DNA from: Chrysogorgia sp. JL179-B06
Taxonomy: Eukaryota; Cnidaria; Anthozoa; Scleralcyonacea; Chrysogorgiidae
Length of the DNA: 64,000 nucleotides
Assembly (NCBI GenBank): GCA_035772405.1
Contig: JAYKKM010000224.1
Coordinates: 751,001-815,000 of the forward strand
Direction: 5' to 3'
The number at the start of each line of letters is the position of its first letter. The first letter of the stretch is position 1. A model generated the notes under the pieces. It saw only the letters and a list, made by a program, of their open reading frames with translations. It was not told the DNA's origin and did not search any database. Position numbers and translations under genes: made by a program. Positions 48,085 to 61,601 of the stretch are shown in pieces.

Positions 48085-50588
48085 AGTATAAGATAAATGA
48101 AGAAAACGTTTAAAAGACAACTTAAAACTATTTACAGATGCTCTCCGGTATAGCTTATTCCACAAATCTATCGCTCTGTATAAAAAGGTGCGCTGACCTG
48201 CAGCTGAACTACAAAACTACAAAACCACAGAGGTAACATGCTCGTCGTAGGTCAAAGAAGCGTCCAAAATTACTCCAAGATCTCTAGGCGAAGGAACTGG
48301 CAAGATCTCTTTTACCAAGAAGAGTATTTGGAAACTGTTTGGTATTTTGTTTAGCATTTGGCGTGTCCCCAGCAAGAGAAGTTTTGTCTTGTCTGGATTG
48401 ATTAGAAGACTATGGGAACAACACCATGCAGCTATCCGCAGTCAAGAAAGCAGCAGCGTTTTCCACATCCTTAACCGAGAATGACAAAAACAACTTAGAG
48501 TCGTCAACATACGACTCCAAAAAACACGAATTCGAAATACTTGGAAGATCGTTAATATATATATTGAACAATGCTGGTCCAAGAATGGAACCTTGGCGGA
48601 CGCCATGTGCCATTATCCTGGTTGATGACGAGGTTGATGAGATTTGTGATCCAATACGGACTCTGGCATCGTTCAAATAAGTAGCTCTTGAACCATTCAA
48701 GTGAATTTTTAGGGGGTGATTACATGGACCGGGCTGGCCCGGTCGTCTTATATAAATCGCATATTTTTTCAACATTTCGATTACATGGCAAGCGGGCTAG
48801 CCCGGTTTGCCGGGATCCCGGTTGTCGCAACCGGGCGGGCTAGCCGGTTAACCCGGTAAAGTGGGCTGAAAACTGTTTGTGATCAAATAAGACTAAAAAG
48901 GAACTTATTAGAACATCAAAACATTGTTTTTGTGTTTCGTGGTTGTTTTGTCACGGCTTATTTTCTGTTAAGGGGCATTCGCAAGTAAGCTACGACAGTG
49001 AACAATTGCTTTTATTGACAATACTTACAAATAATTCCATCGACATAACAACAGTGTAAAACTGCGGAAAAGGTAACGTAACTCTGTGCGAATGTAGCGA
49101 TATTTGTCAATTTATTATTTGATAATTGTGAATTTTGTGCTGTAATCGTCGACGTCAACTCAAAACTTATCCCGGCTTACCGGGCCAGCCCGCTCCATGT
49201 AATAGCAATTTAAACATCCCGGCTTACCGGGCTAGCCCGTTTAACCTTGGAGAGATCCAGCAACACCAAGGCAGTCACTTCTTTGTTATCCACATGGGTG
49301 GAAAAAATATTTTTCTTTCTGGGACCGTAGACCCAAAACCAAAAAATTTCTGCCAGTTCATGTTCTTTTTAGCAATGGAATTTAGCAATTATAAAAAATT
49401 AGGACTACCGAACTAGAGTGAGATAAATAGAAGCTCTTTTAACCAATATGTAATGATATTTTACATGATTAACATTGTTTTTTATGAGTATGGGCTAAGT
49501 ATTTCTTTTCAAAATAATTCAAATTTGTCATGGTACCGTCATTCACTGGATCATGGTGCGCCCTAATTTGTTATTTTACTCTGGAGACTCTTGCGCCTTA
49601 ATGGGCTAAACATGTTCTACTTTCCTGTCTAAATTTCTTTCACTTTTATCAACATTTTCTTTCTCTGCTACAGTGCTACTGGAACTTGAAATATTTTCTG
49701 GGAACCCAAAAATTTTATGGTCCGATACATTTTCCACCCCTGGTTATCCATAGCATTTAGCGCTACATCAGTTATGAACATATTTAACGTTTCAGTGGAA
49801 TGCTTATTGCCGCTCTGATGTTGAGACGAACATTTCTTCTGTACCATATACTCAGTGAGTTAATTCAAAGCTACACGTTCGCATATCTTGCATGGAAAGT
49901 ACTTGCAGCATGAGTGATACGGGACGATATATATTGTTATTAGCCACCTCGTGATCCCCCTCTTTCAAAAGTGGGATGACCACAGCTTCTTTCCAAGTTG
50001 TTGGAAACACGGATGTTAAAAAAGAGGAATTAACAAGATCAGTGAGAGTGGAAATAATACACGGTAGGGCGTCCTTTATTACTAGCTTTCATCGTAACTT
50101 TATCAGTGCCTTGTTCGACGAAAATGAATTAATGATCTTATATATCGTTGCAGAGGAGACCGCACGGAATTGCAATTCATCTGTTGGAGGAGTGACTACA
50201 GTTGAAGGTGTCTGTAATAAAAGACCTTTCTCTTCCGCTAATTTCTTTGCTGCCTCTGCCGTACGAAGTCCCAGTGAATTGAAAAAATCGTTAAATTCCT
50301 CTGCCAAAATCTTCATATCACTTGTGTAAATAGGCTGTGTCACTTCTTTACGCGGAATACATTTCCTGATTGTTTTCCACATTGAATTCCCCTTCTCATG
50401 ATTATAAATTTCATTCTGAATATAATATTCTCTGCGCTGCGTAACTTATCTTTGACTTGGTCTCGAAACAAACGATATCTTTCCCAGTCCATTGGTATTC
50501 TTGTCAGACGAGCAAGTTTATGTAACTTATCCCTTGCCTTCATAAGTTCTTTAATCTCATGGTCATTGAATGGGCATTGGCGGTATTA
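48085..50588 (-). pseudogene. Leftward LINE with interrupted reverse transcriptase
   Basis: Read leftward: LRSAENIIFRMKF and KKLAEEKGLLLQTP (upstream region), then GVRQGSILGPALFNIYINDLP and the catalytic SYVDDSK (near 48500), and near the end FLYRAIDLWNKLYR. This order is that of CR1/Jockey-type LINE proteins. The frame is broken several times. A GGGCTAGCCC-rich foldback insertion interrupts it at 48713-49240. (ATT)n at about 47785-47800 on the same strand may be its tail. Confidence 0.7.
48713..49240. repeat. GGGCTAGCCCGG-rich foldback element inside the LINE
   Basis: GATTACATGG(A/C) with GGGCTGGCCCGG or GCGGGCTAGCCCGG occurs in both orientations at each end and in the centre. The sequence CCCGGCTTACCGGGC is repeated twice near the right end. 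Confidence 0.65.
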
Positions 50589-50899
50589 GGCCATCAGCCA
50601 CTCGCCAGATTTATGACTTTTCGTTGCACCCCAACGGAGACTACAATTTAACCATTCTAAATAACGCTTTTGTGTCCATATAACTCGATTTCAAAATGTT
50701 GTACTAGATTCAGCATGCAGTTTTCAATCAAAATGGGCTCAAAGTTGCAGTATTTTCACAATTGTTTATCGTATTTTTGCAATTGCGTGTAATTCCACGC
50801 GTGTTTCACGAATCACGATATTAGAGTTTCTGGCATGCTATTGGTCAACTTTGTATCTCGCCAAGGTCAAATTACAAGGTCACAAAACATAGAGCTGTC

Positions 50900-52031
50900 A
50901 TGGCCGACAAGGAACGAGACAAAGAGAGCCAATGTTTTATTCATTTTAGCGCGATTTCAAAGGATGACGAGATTTTAATTACGGCAACGGGAACGTCATT
51001 ATGTAAGATTGTTGAGTGTAGGTCACGATGGATTGTTTTGGATAGCGAAGCCAGAGAAGTAAGCGAACAAAGTTTTGAATACATGAACGAAAATGAAGGC
51101 AAGCAGTTTTGCGATGAAGCAGCAGTACGTTCCGACCTATTTTACCATCGTAAATGCTATCAGAAAACTGACAAATAAAAGAGTAATCGAAATGGCGGAG
51201 AAGCGGGTGGGAAGCAAAGAGAAAACTTCGGAGAAAACAAACGAACCACCAAGAAAATCACGTCGAAGCTCAACCGAGAAATCAACCAGTGCAAATGTTA
51301 AAACGAAAAGTACTGGAATACTCCCACGGATATGTATAATATGCAAAACGAAAGAATTATACTACAATGACCAGGTAAGCTACTATTATGTATACAATAC
51401 AGGGTAAATAATAAAACATGTATACACAAGATTATAATTTGAGATTATAATTTTTATTTGTATGCATATTATGAGTGAGACGAAGCGACATTTCTAAAGG
51501 TTATGCTCTCTAAAGGTTCACTTTTTTTATTATACACCCCGGCAGTGGGCAAACCCAGAGGGATTTGATCTTTTTTACTGACACTTTGTCAAATGCCCTA
51601 CCTGGGGGCATTATACTATTGGAAAAAAATAATATCATTTTACCATTAATTTTCACCAGAATTCAAGAAAAAGGACGGTACAATATTTAACCCAGTGTGA
51701 AACAATCGGTTGTGGTCAACTACGTGAGGCAGTAGAACAAAAGAAAGATGAAGATATTCTTGTCCATATTAGAGATAAAGATTGTGTAGCAATTGAAGTA
51801 TGCTACCACAAGACTTGTTACAAGAACTATACTCGTTTTTTGTCGAAGGACAGTATCGATGCTCCTGTTGATTCAGTTCATGCTATTGCATATAAAGTCT
51901 TCTGTAAGGAAATCATTGATGATCGGATGTGCAAGAACAAGGAACTTGTATTTATGAACAAATTGGTGGAAATGTTTCGAAAGTACATTATTAAGTATGA
52001 AGAAAAGCGAACAGATCAACCGGAAACGTGA
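50900..52031 (+). pseudogene. Two-exon Cys/His-rich gene remnant, running into a retroelement
   Basis: The ATG at 50900 opens a frame with CDEAAVRSDLFYHRKCYQK. A frameshift near 51150 moves it to RVIEMAEKRVG...CIICKTKELYYNDQ. A GT-AG intron (51375-51659) leads to TQCETIGCGQLREAV...VCYHKTCYKNYTR in phase. The paired C..C/H..C blocks suggest metal binding. I recognise the pattern as a repetitive uncharacterised family in invertebrates. The frame is cut at about 52000, where BEL/Pao sequence begins, so the 3' end is missing. Confidence 0.5.
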
Positions 52032-53022
52032 ACGTGAACGCGCCAAGTTATTTCAAGCACGAGACAAAGAGTTCAAACCGAGAGGCTGTGTTTACTGCGG
52101 AGACGTAGGTCATAAAGCAACAGAGTGCCAAAAGATTATCGACAAAGTCGAGCGTAAACGAATCTTAGCCAAGAAAAACCTGTGTTTTAATTGCGCAACA
52201 AGAAGCCATCGCGCATCGGAATGCAACGTCATCACACTTCGTTATGCGAACAAGAGCCGGCCGAGACCGAAAAAGAAGAGAAGCTGTTGACGGATGGTAG
52301 AAGTAGCGATGGTATTTTCCCGGTGGTGGTCGTAGAAGTCGATGGAATAACCTGTCGAGCGCCCGGAAGCTCGGCGAAACTCGTCAATCTGTTGAAAAAG
52401 AAGCCAAGCGAGATCAAAACTCAACGCATAGATATGCTTATTGTGCTCTCAAACCACGAGAATGGAATCATATAAGACGGTAGTTGGATCTGTTGACGGC
52501 AGTTATGAAATGAATGTGTGCTTGACAAAAGTCAATAAAGAAGAACTGTTATCAATTGATAACCCCAAATACGAGCAGCTGATGAAAGAACATCAACACC
52601 TCAAAGGAATCAAGATTAACGACCGCGATACAAAGCAACGTCTTCCAATACACGTCGTGTTGGGAAGTGGCGAATACGCTCGCATCAAAACGGAAACAAA
52701 ACCCCTCGTGGGCAAAGATGGAGATCCTGTAGCAGAGAAAACCAGCTAGGGTGGTTTGTCGTGAGCCCTGGAGCCGAGTTTGACAAGAGTAGAATGCTGA
52801 TGACGCAAACATCCTATGAGTGACTACGAAAACCTCTGTCGACTGGACGTCCTCGGGCTTGCCGACGCACCGGAGAATGACCAGGAAACCGTCTGTTAAG
52901 AATTTAAAGAGCAACTTAACCGAAACCAAGCCGGATGGTACGAAACGAACCTGCCTTGGAAAGGCAACCATCTAACGCTACCGACGAACGAACAGGGCAG
53001 TCGAAGAAGGTTAGATCAGCTA

Positions 53023-53565
53023 GTGAAAAAGCTACGCCGCAACGAGACATACGAAAGATACGATAAGATCATCCACGACCAACACGGAGTGGTTGAGCAG
53101 TTGCGTGATGGTCTGTACGTGGACGACCTAATGATCGGAGGCGCGACCGAGGAAGAAGTGGAGACGGCAAAGACAAAAGCAATCGAAGTGTTCGAAGATG
53201 CGACATTCACGCTTCATAAGTGGCATTCCAACGAGGATGAATTGGAGGGAAACGAAGAGCTGCTACCGAAAACCGTAGAAGAGGTAACATTCGCAAAACA
53301 ACAGTTAGGATCAACTCTGCCAGACACCAAACCTCTAGGACTTGCGTGGGACAAAGATCGAGATTATCTAAGTATCGCGTTTGGGAAAGAAAAGAGCGTT
53401 CCCACCAAGAGAGGAGCTCTTTCCCGCCTGGCGAAAATCTTCGATCCCCTGGGTTTAGCATCACCAACAACATTGCAAGGGAAACTAATGTATCGGGAAA
53501 TCTGCGAAGCCAATATCAGATTGGGACACCGAGCTGCAAAAACCTTTGAAGAGAAAGTGGGATGA
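53023..53565 (+). pseudogene. BEL/Pao reverse transcriptase segment
   Basis: 180 open codons containing the catalytic YVDDL, then TFAKQQLG and GALSRLAKIFDPLGLASP, the conserved step from reverse transcriptase to the Pao-type region. The N-terminal fingers of the enzyme are lost to frameshifts upstream. Confidence 0.75.
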
Positions 53566-54380
53566 CTGGATCAGTAAACTGCCAGAACGCTTCACAGTTC
53601 CACGTACGCTAACACCGTATCGGCAGCCAGTTACATATGTTACACTCCATGCCTTTGGAGATGAAAGCACGCAAGGTGTCGCTGCAGCTGTGTATGCTGT
53701 CGTCCGACAAGAGCAAGGGACAACCCAAGGTATCGCCATCGTGTGTGCAAAGTCTCGTCTCGCGAAACGAAACCTCACAATTCCTCGACTAGAGTTAGTG
53801 GGAGGACACATGGCACTAAACCTCGCAACCAACGTCAAGCTAGCCCTTAGAGCCCAAATTGTACCGACCGTGTATTGTTGGCTCTACTCCACCGTGGCAT
53901 TATACTGGATAAAAGGCCAAGGGGAGTACCGCCAGTTTGTGTCCAACCGTGTGCAGAAGATACAACAACACACTGACGTGAAGTGGCGTCACGTGCCAAC
54001 TGCAGAGAACCCTGCGGACGCAGGACGTCGGGGAGGGATAGTCACGGATCATCAACTATGGAAACAAGGCCCACCGTGGTTGAACGACCCATCTAAGTGA
54101 CCACCAGAGATAATCCTGGAACAAAGCCGAGAAGCAAACGAAGAAATCAAGGTCTCACGGAGCATTCTCGCCACCGCATCCAGTGTTCGTGACGACTTCG
54201 ACCAGTTACAGGATGCTCACGCGTTGCAGAAGGTGCTCAGAATCGGGGCATGGATACAAAGATTCATCCAAAATTGTCAAAATACATCTGCAAACCGGAA
54301 GATGGGGCCACTCGATACAACGGAGATAGAGCAACAAAAGATTTGGTGGATCAAGCGAGCACAACTCGACGCTCAGACAA

Positions 54381-55353
54381 GTGACCGTTTCGAGGAAGAT
54401 AAAGTGCAGCAAAACCTGCAGGCTAACGACCAACAAATTCTTGAATGCAGAGGCATGCAGAATCGAAGGGGAATATCCAATCTACTTACCAGAGAACCAC
54501 GCGTACACACACAAGATGGTCCAGTGGGCTCACCTATCTACACTTCATGGTGGAGTTACGATAACAATGGCCAAAGTCCGAGAATCTCACTGGATACCCA
54601 GGTTACGTCGCCTAGTCAAAAGAATAAGAGGAAGTTGCTGGGGATGCAAGAGGTTTCAACTTCAAGCATTCCAGTCGCCACCCCCTGGGAATGTGCCTAC
54701 GACAAGAACCGAAGGATCTACACCGTTCCAAGTCTTGGGCGTGGACTTCGCTGGACCAATCTGCTATCAAGCAAAAGGGAAGACCGAAAGAAAGGCATAC
54801 TTGGCGTTATTTGGATGCAGCCTAACACGAGCGGTGCATTTGGAATTACTGAAATTTTTGGAAGCCTAAGAATTCGTCACAAGCCTTAAACCGATTCATT
54901 GCACGGAGAGGCAGACCTAAACTCATCTATTCCGACAACGGGTCAACCTTCAAGGCTACACAGAAGTGGTTACAGAAAGTACAAAAGGACGAACGTTTCA
55001 ATTCACTCCTTTCTGACCTCTTCATCAAATGGCGGTTTAACCTCAGCCGAGCACCATGGTGGGGTGGTCAGTATGAACGCCTCATTGGCCTCTTTAAAGG
55101 AGCCTTCTATAAGGCCATCGGGAATGGAACGCTGAAATGGGAAGAACTCGAAGAGTTCAACAGCTGGAAGTTGGCGATCGTAACGGAGTTGATCAAGGGG
55201 AGAGACGGGATCCTCGACATAGAAACTACCCTTAACAATCGGCCGTTGACCTACATGGAAGACGATGTCCAACTGCCCGTGCTTTCTCCTAATGCCATGC
55301 ATGTTGCACATCAACCCATGTTATCTTCCCGAGCTGAAAGCCCACCACGTTGA
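54381..55353 (+). pseudogene. BEL/Pao integrase segment
   Basis: Two overlapping frames carry the integrase. The first has GVTITMAKVRESHWIPRLRR and VLGVDFAGP (first Asp). The second has IYSDNGSTF (second Asp) and GGQYERLIGLFKGAF (Glu). A frameshift near 54870 separates them, so no active integrase can be made. Confidence 0.75.
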
Positions 55354-55696
55354 AGAGCAGAATCTGCGAAAGCGCGCCAAGTTCCTTAACCAGTGCAAGC
55401 AAGCCGTGTGGAGTCGATGGACTCGTGAGTACTAGATCCGACGATTCCAGCATTTGAACCGAGACCTAAGAGAGATGCAGCTACTGCAGCTAATCTACGG
55501 ATTCGTGAAGCAGCGGACCAAGAGCATGATTGAACAATGGTTAACCAGGGAAAACTTTGAACTTTAAACTTTAAAAGACTATACCATATTCACAGTATAA
55601 CAATGATTTTAGTTTTACCGTTTTGTTATGACGTAATTAAGAAATTAATTCAAAATATTGCATGTATATCTCTCTGAGAATATACGCGGGGGAGTG

Positions 55697-55970
55697 TGTG
55701 ATGAAGTGGGATTATATCAGTAAGTACTTAGGTTATATTTAGTCGTGGTTAAGTAAGATAGGTGATAAAAGACAAGTGACAAACGTTATAACATTATATT
55801 ATGTTTAATGGGATTAGTTTTAGTAAAAAGGGAGTGACAAGAGTGAAATGGACTAGTGAGATGAGAGTAAGTGCGGTGCAGACGTGTAACGTACAGTGAT
55901 GTGAATAAAATATAAAACCAAACTGTGACTTGTGGAGAACTGCTGTTCAACGGAGGGAACATTCTCTACA
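55697..55970 (+). repeat. 3' LTR of the BEL/Pao element
   Basis: Begins TGTGATGAAG right after the purine tract GCGGGGGAGTG and ends TACA. It contains AATAAAATATAAAAC, a polyadenylation signal. The 5' partner was not found, so the boundaries are estimates. Confidence 0.6.
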
Positions 55971-55973
55971 CCC

Positions 55974-56491
55974 AAAACAGAACACTTTTATAGATATAGT
56001 CCACAACGAGAACATGGAAAAGGTGTAAAATGTTTATTTTAGCTCTCGTCGGGCAGGATATTCACGAAGAAACCATTCATTTTGTTCTTGTAGCCAACAA
56101 AAAATTACCGAACAACACTTCGACAGTGAGATAAAACCACAAACAAAATTCTGTGTTGTAGAATATAAAGGCTAGGCAAACTCACAACATCACTTTACAT
56201 CTGCAGCAATCCAACATAAAGTTAAACCGCATATTTTAGCGATTTAATCCATCTGGAAATATGCTTTTCATCTTTCTAAGCATGTTTCCTGACGTTTTTA
56301 TCTTTTTGGCTGTCTGCTGTCGTCAGCATCATAAATCATGATAGAAAACCATCCATGATTGGCCGATTAGCTTAGAAGAACATGAAAGACCTCCCCTGAT
56401 TGGTAGTTGACGGTTTTTGGGAGAATTGCAATGTTGATCTTATAATTATATTAATAACTTTTAGTGATATTTCTTTGTGGTTATTTTATAA
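55974..56491. other. Intergenic DNA, no gene seen
   Basis: AT-rich with stop-filled frames; no repeat recognised. Confidence 0.45.
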
Positions 56492-56620
56492 AAGAAATAC
56501 CTAATGGTTTTCCGTGTTTGGATACTCTGATCCAAACACTTGGGATGTTGCTCGACTTTCGAAAAGCTAAAAACACTCGCCTCAGAGTATCCAAACACGG
56601 AAAACCATTAGGTATTTCTT
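56492..56620. repeat. Palindromic foldback element (ATACCTAATGGTTTTCC family)
   Basis: Arms AAGAAATACCTAATGGTTTT and complement. A close relative is at 59823-59960 and partial relatives are at 29531-29600 and 56650-56695. Confidence 0.75.
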
Positions 56621-57603
56621 AAACAAAAAAAAGATACTATTTTCGTTTCCTTTAAATCCCGTGTTTGGATGGCCCCATGATTCAAACACGGGTATTGACC
56701 AATCAGAGCTTGTGTAGTAGACATGTTATTTTATATAATTTTTTCCCTACTAGGAATAACATACACATGTGGTATTTTTCGCTAAATCCACGCATGCACA
56801 TTTGGGACGTTGCGTTGTAATACAGACAAACAACAGCTTTTTCGCTTTCTCAATATAAACTTTTGTAATTGGCGAAATATTCATTTAGCCTTCAGTTGAG
56901 ACAGTGTATGACAGTGAATATTGTTATTATGAATATTTTGCCAAACGCGCGTGCAATTTAATTCATTGATTCTTCTCGAAATTAATTGCTATACTAATTA
57001 TTTAATTGTATAATTATAATTAACGATGACGCGTAAGAGAGTATAAAAACGCGTGCGCTAATTAAACTAATTTGTCTCCCAGTCAACAGCGACTGGGAGA
57101 CTTATGTCTCAATAAATGACGAAAAATAGCTAATTCTCAACTACTACCAAGCCTATTGGCCCCACAGCTTATTACGGCGGCATCAATGCATTTCAAGCAG
57201 CCAAGGTGTGAAGCCAGATAACAGTTTTATTCCGCATTAATTGTGTATTAAAGAGGTAAAGATCTATTTCATTCAACTCTAAATAAACGAGGCTTATATC
57301 TATTAAATCAAATATCTAAATGGAAAGTGTAACTAGTCTAACGTTCACTCTCTGACGAAGTTTAACGTTCACTCTCTGACGAAGTTTAACGTTCACTCTC
57401 GAAACGTTAGACTACTACATGCTATTTCGGCAGTACACCAACTTTTTTTAGATATTTTATTTGTATTTCTTCACTGCCTACGCAGCAGAACACGGTTTAT
57501 TATACTTATATTTAATATATAGATCCCGGAGATGATATAGTTTTTTCTTGACTAGCACCAGCTGTTATTATAGTTTAAGATATAATTTTTCTTGACATTG
57601 CAG

Positions 57604-57655
57604 GAGTATTGGATCATTGGTGCAAGATTTAGCTGCAATTGTCGACGTCACAAAG
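57604..57655 (+). CDS. Possible small host exon
   Basis: 52 bases flanked by a strong acceptor (TTTTTCTTGACATTGCAG) and donor (GTAATT). One frame reads SIGSLVQDLAAIVDVTK. No protein family recognised; offered only because the splice signals and open frame coincide. Confidence 0.25.
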
Positions 57656-59116
57656 GTAATTAATTATACGTTGATTTCAATTATAGTGCCGTTTCGATTA
57701 TAGGCCAAGAGAAACCGAGTTTTTCTCAATCAGAATCACTGACCTATTCACAATTATAGCTCAGAATGATGTTGTGACAGTGCGAAAATTTCTGGGAACA
57801 ATAGTAGGTATCGTGCAGAACACTTAGTCAGCATTTTTAAATTTATTCATGCAGAGCTCTCATCCCTAGATTTTAGTTTCCAGGGAATCCAGTTGAACCT
57901 GTGCGCACGCATTTTCACCGGAAGAAACGTCATAAGTGGAATTTGTTTTTCATTGTTTCAAGTGAACAGGTTGAAATTCATGTGGCTAGGAAAACCGTAA
58001 CAAGTGGAATCTTGTTAGATATTGGCTAAAAAGACGGGTTTGCTTACGAAACGGAAGAGAACTATAGCATTTCTTCAAAATATCTTTAACCATGTCTTTT
58101 AACTTGTCCATGGATGATGGCGAACATTTTCTAAGTCAACTTCATCGTGTGATTTAAGGGAAACGTTGAAATGTTACGGTAAAAAGATCGTATCCAACAT
58201 TTGTATCAAACAAACTGAGATATTTCAAAAACGAAGTAAAATACGGAAAAGTTATAAATGGTGTTACTCTATAATTTCACGAGTTCTTTCATATTAGACA
58301 AACTTAATTTTTGTTGCCAATGTCATTAACGCATTAATTTTTGCCAAAATCTTTAATGTTGACAAATTTGACAAACATATTGTTTATATTGGTACATTCA
58401 TGAAGAAGAAGCCGACGGGGCTTGAGTTGTTAAAGTATAGACTAGAAAATATTGTTTTGTACGGAGAATAATAGAGAGAATGTCTTCAAAGTCAGCCTCT
58501 TACAATGTTTTAACGTTTTCAAGTTTAACGTTGAAATAAAGAAGACGTTTGATGTGATATTTCTTTTCCAATGCAATAACTGCGTAAAGTGTTTGATAGC
58601 TCATTGTCACCAGGCGGTGTATATCCACGGTAATAATAATCTTAAGTCATAGTTGTCAATGCTCTTTATGTCCATGCTCTTTATGATCTAGCGCTCCCTC
58701 AAAAACGCACCATGCTGTTGCGCACTCTAAGTGCAGTTTTATTAATAGCTATATAATAATTTCACTTTGTATAATATTTGTAATGCGGATAGTTATTACA
58801 TTTTAGATGACTTTCACATATTTTTTGAGAAGTTTTTAATGAAGATATTTCCCATCGATAATGTAGTTGCTGGTAATTATAATCCCATTATCAATCCTCG
58901 GATTTCTAGGACTCTTGAAAGGATTCTAATTTTGGAAGGATTCTAATTTTGGAAGGATTCTTTTTATTATTGTTGTAAAGGATAGCCGGACCTCATATTC
59001 TGGTTCCCAGACAGTTCGTAAAATGCCAAATATTGCCGTTTTATTATATAACATAAACAAAGCATGATAAACATACAATCAAAAGTGAACAGTCACTTTT
59101 AAAGGAAACAATTATG
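57656..59116. other. AT-rich DNA with one solo foldback arm
   Basis: The stretch 58195-58315 (CAAACAAACTGAGATATTTC, TTAGACAAACTTAATTTTTG) is a single arm of the element at 59117-59500. No gene seen. Confidence 0.5.
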
Positions 59117-59500
59117 TTTGTCTAATATTAAAGACCTCGCAAAATGATAGAGTAACACCTTTTACAACTTCCCTTATTTTACTTCATTTTGGACATATTT
59201 CAGTTTGTTTGATTTGTAAATGAGATGGTCTCTGACGTCAGGTGCAGGGTAGAGAATTTTCACTCATTAAAGAAGTCTTATATCTCAGTGTTTGCTAAGT
59301 TTACAACGTTCATTATCACGAGGAGTTACTATACGCACATTTTCAAGTAAATTTGTTGAACAAACTTCAAGATGGAACTAATATTTTTATAATGAGTGAA
59401 AATTCTCTACAATTACATATCAAACAAACTGAAATATTTCAAAAACGAAGTAAAATATGGAAAAGTTGTAAAAGGTGTTACTTTATCATAATAGACAAAC
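59117..59500. repeat. 384-bp foldback element with about 110-bp arms
   Basis: Arms begin TTTGTCTAATATT and include TTTTACTTC and AAACAAACTGAAATATTTC. Another copy is at about 61988-62290 and a solo arm at 58195-58315. Confidence 0.75.
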
Positions 59501-59822
59501 TTAATTTTTGTTGCGAATAATAATAATAATAATAATAAAGACGTATTAGGAGCATTATACAATAGTCTCAATGCTCTTACAACAATATATATATTCTTAA
59601 AGTTGCTTTTAAAACTAATTACAGTTTCATTATAAGATAAAGCCTACTACATATATTAACACTTTGAACAATAACTATTAATTTTGAAAAAGAAAAGTCT
59701 TAACTGCAGACTTAAAATTACTTAACATTTCAAAGCTTCTAATTTCCTGTGGTAATGAATTCCACAGTTTTGGCGCTGCAATTTCTCTGTGGTTATTTTC
59801 TCTCTGGTTATTTTATAAAAAA

Positions 59823-59960
59823 ATATATACCTAATGGTTTTCCGTGTTTGGATATTCTGATCCAAACACTTGGGATGTTGCTCGACTTTCAAAAAGCTGA
59901 AAACACTCGCCTAGCGGCTCGTGTTTTTTACGCTTTTCCCAAAACCATTAGGTATTTCTT
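59823..59960. repeat. Palindromic foldback element, second copy
   Basis: Same family as 56492-56620: TACCTAATGGTTTTCCGTG and its complement AAAACCATTAGGTATTTC. Confidence 0.7.
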
Positions 59961-60351
59961 TAATCAAAGTTGTGCTAGTAGTACCACTCTACAGAGCAGT
60001 GGCATAGTTGCCTGAGGCAAGATACCCTTAATAACACAAATGTTTATCAACAACAACATTATTTTACTTACTCCGCTTTAACATAGGGTTGGATTAATTG
60101 AATATATCTGCACTCTAAAATAATTGATGCTTCCAACATATTACAAAAACACTTCATTATCTATTCATATTTGTTTGATTTATATACGGGTAGTTTCTCT
60201 ACTTATATTTCCAATACTACATTGAGACCTTTCCGTCTTCATCTTTTGTTTCTTTCCGCAGACCGAATAATCTTAAAGAAACGTTGGTTCGAGTCAAGCT
60301 TCCTAAGCTTTCTCAAACTCTAAGACGTATATAGAGATATATATAGACGTA

Positions 60352-60358
60352 TATTTTG

Positions 60359-60388
<30 letters not shown>
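60352..60388. repeat. (TA)n microsatellite
   Basis: About 18 TA units ending in TAGAGG; neighbouring DNA (59961-60744) shows no gene. Confidence 0.8.
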
Positions 60389-60392
<4 letters not shown>

Positions 60393-60744
60393 GTATATGC
60401 ATCCTTATGGCAAATATAGATGTCCAAAACAAAAACACCAAAGTCGCTCGCTTATTATTGCGGCGTAAGTTCAAGCCACGGACAAAATAGCTTTTTTATG
60501 TTTTGTTAACAAGTTTTATATTTTCCTTTACCATTATCTTTCATTGGGTTTTTTTAAAGATATTTGACTAAGAAACAAGATTGTTTGGCAAATGAATTTG
60601 ATAATTATCTATTTCTTAGAATTATAATTGCTACTCCACATATAAATGTCAAAGAGTAAACGGCGAGGGGCATACCTGTAGTTGCGTACAGGTATTTCTA
60701 GTAGCTAGATACGTTTCACAAGGACATTGGTAACAAAAATAATA

Positions 60745-61475
60745 ATAATGGAAACTTTATTGAAATTCTTTATATATATACAATTATAAATCTCACTAAT
60801 TTAGGCAATTTATAATTGTCTACTTGAACCTATTTATTATTTACAAACTATATAGAGAAAAAAAAGTTAATTTAAAATGTTCAGTAATTCCGATTTGTCC
60901 AGTCCTTATTTCTACAACAAAATATTTAGTACGTTGTTCTTAGTAATGGCGATAGACATAATTCTCCTATACAATAATTTTTGTGTTTGTTATCAAGACC
61001 TAGATCGCTCAACATATCTAAAAAGGTATGACATTCTTTTGTGAAAACATCTAAGGAGCTCGTTGTCAAATTTACAAATTTGACGGATTTAAAATGTTCC
61101 TTTTGCTATGTAATGAGATCTTTGTATCTTGCTCTTTTGCGATCAACATTTGTTTGGAGATTAGATTCATATCCGACAGAGAGTTCAAGGAAATGGATAG
61201 AATCAGTGGAAATGGATAGTAATGGAAACAATCAGTGGAAATGGATAGAAGCAAATCTGGGCTGACCGTGTCACCAGTTATGATTGAAGGGCTCTTATAT
61301 CCGGGAAGATCAACGAAGAGAAATGATATAATAATAATAATATAATAATAATATAATAATAACAATAATAATAATAATAATAATAATGGAAACTTTATTT
61401 AAATCTTTTGTTATATATACAATTATAAATCTCGCTCAATGAGGTAATTTACAATTGACTACTTGAACCACTATA
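60745..61475 (-). repeat. LINE or SINE 3' ends with AAT tails
   Basis: GGAAACTTTATT(G/T)AAAT then ATATACAATTATAAATCTC appears twice (60745-60850 and 61371-61475), each preceded by AAT repeats. Read leftward, AATAAAGTTTCC and an ATT tail form a retrotransposon 3' end. Confidence 0.55.
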
Positions 61476-61547
61476 AACTATCAATTAAAGATTATACAAA
61501 TGAAAATATGAATATATACGTCTATTTTAAAAGTTCATTAATTCAGG

Positions 61548-61550
<3 letters not shown>

Positions 61551-61600
<50 letters not shown>
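61551..61600. repeat. (AAT)n microsatellite
   Basis: About 16 AAT units; another 3' tail or simple repeat. Confidence 0.85.

Positions 61601-61601
<1 letters not shown>

Larger units (their letters stand above)
51997..55973 (+). mobile_element. Decayed BEL/Pao LTR retrotransposon, 5'-truncated
   Basis: In order: two CCHC knuckles (CVYCGDVGHKATEC and CFNCATRSHRASEC), a degenerate protease, reverse transcriptase with YVDDLMIGG (53118-53144), a connecting/RNase H part with LTIPRLELVGGHMA, the integrase zinc and core regions (SDNGSTFKA, WWGGQYERLI) and a 3' LTR. Several frameshifts and stops break pol. No 5' LTR is seen. Loss of the start joins it to the Cys/His-rich gene remnant. Confidence 0.8.
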
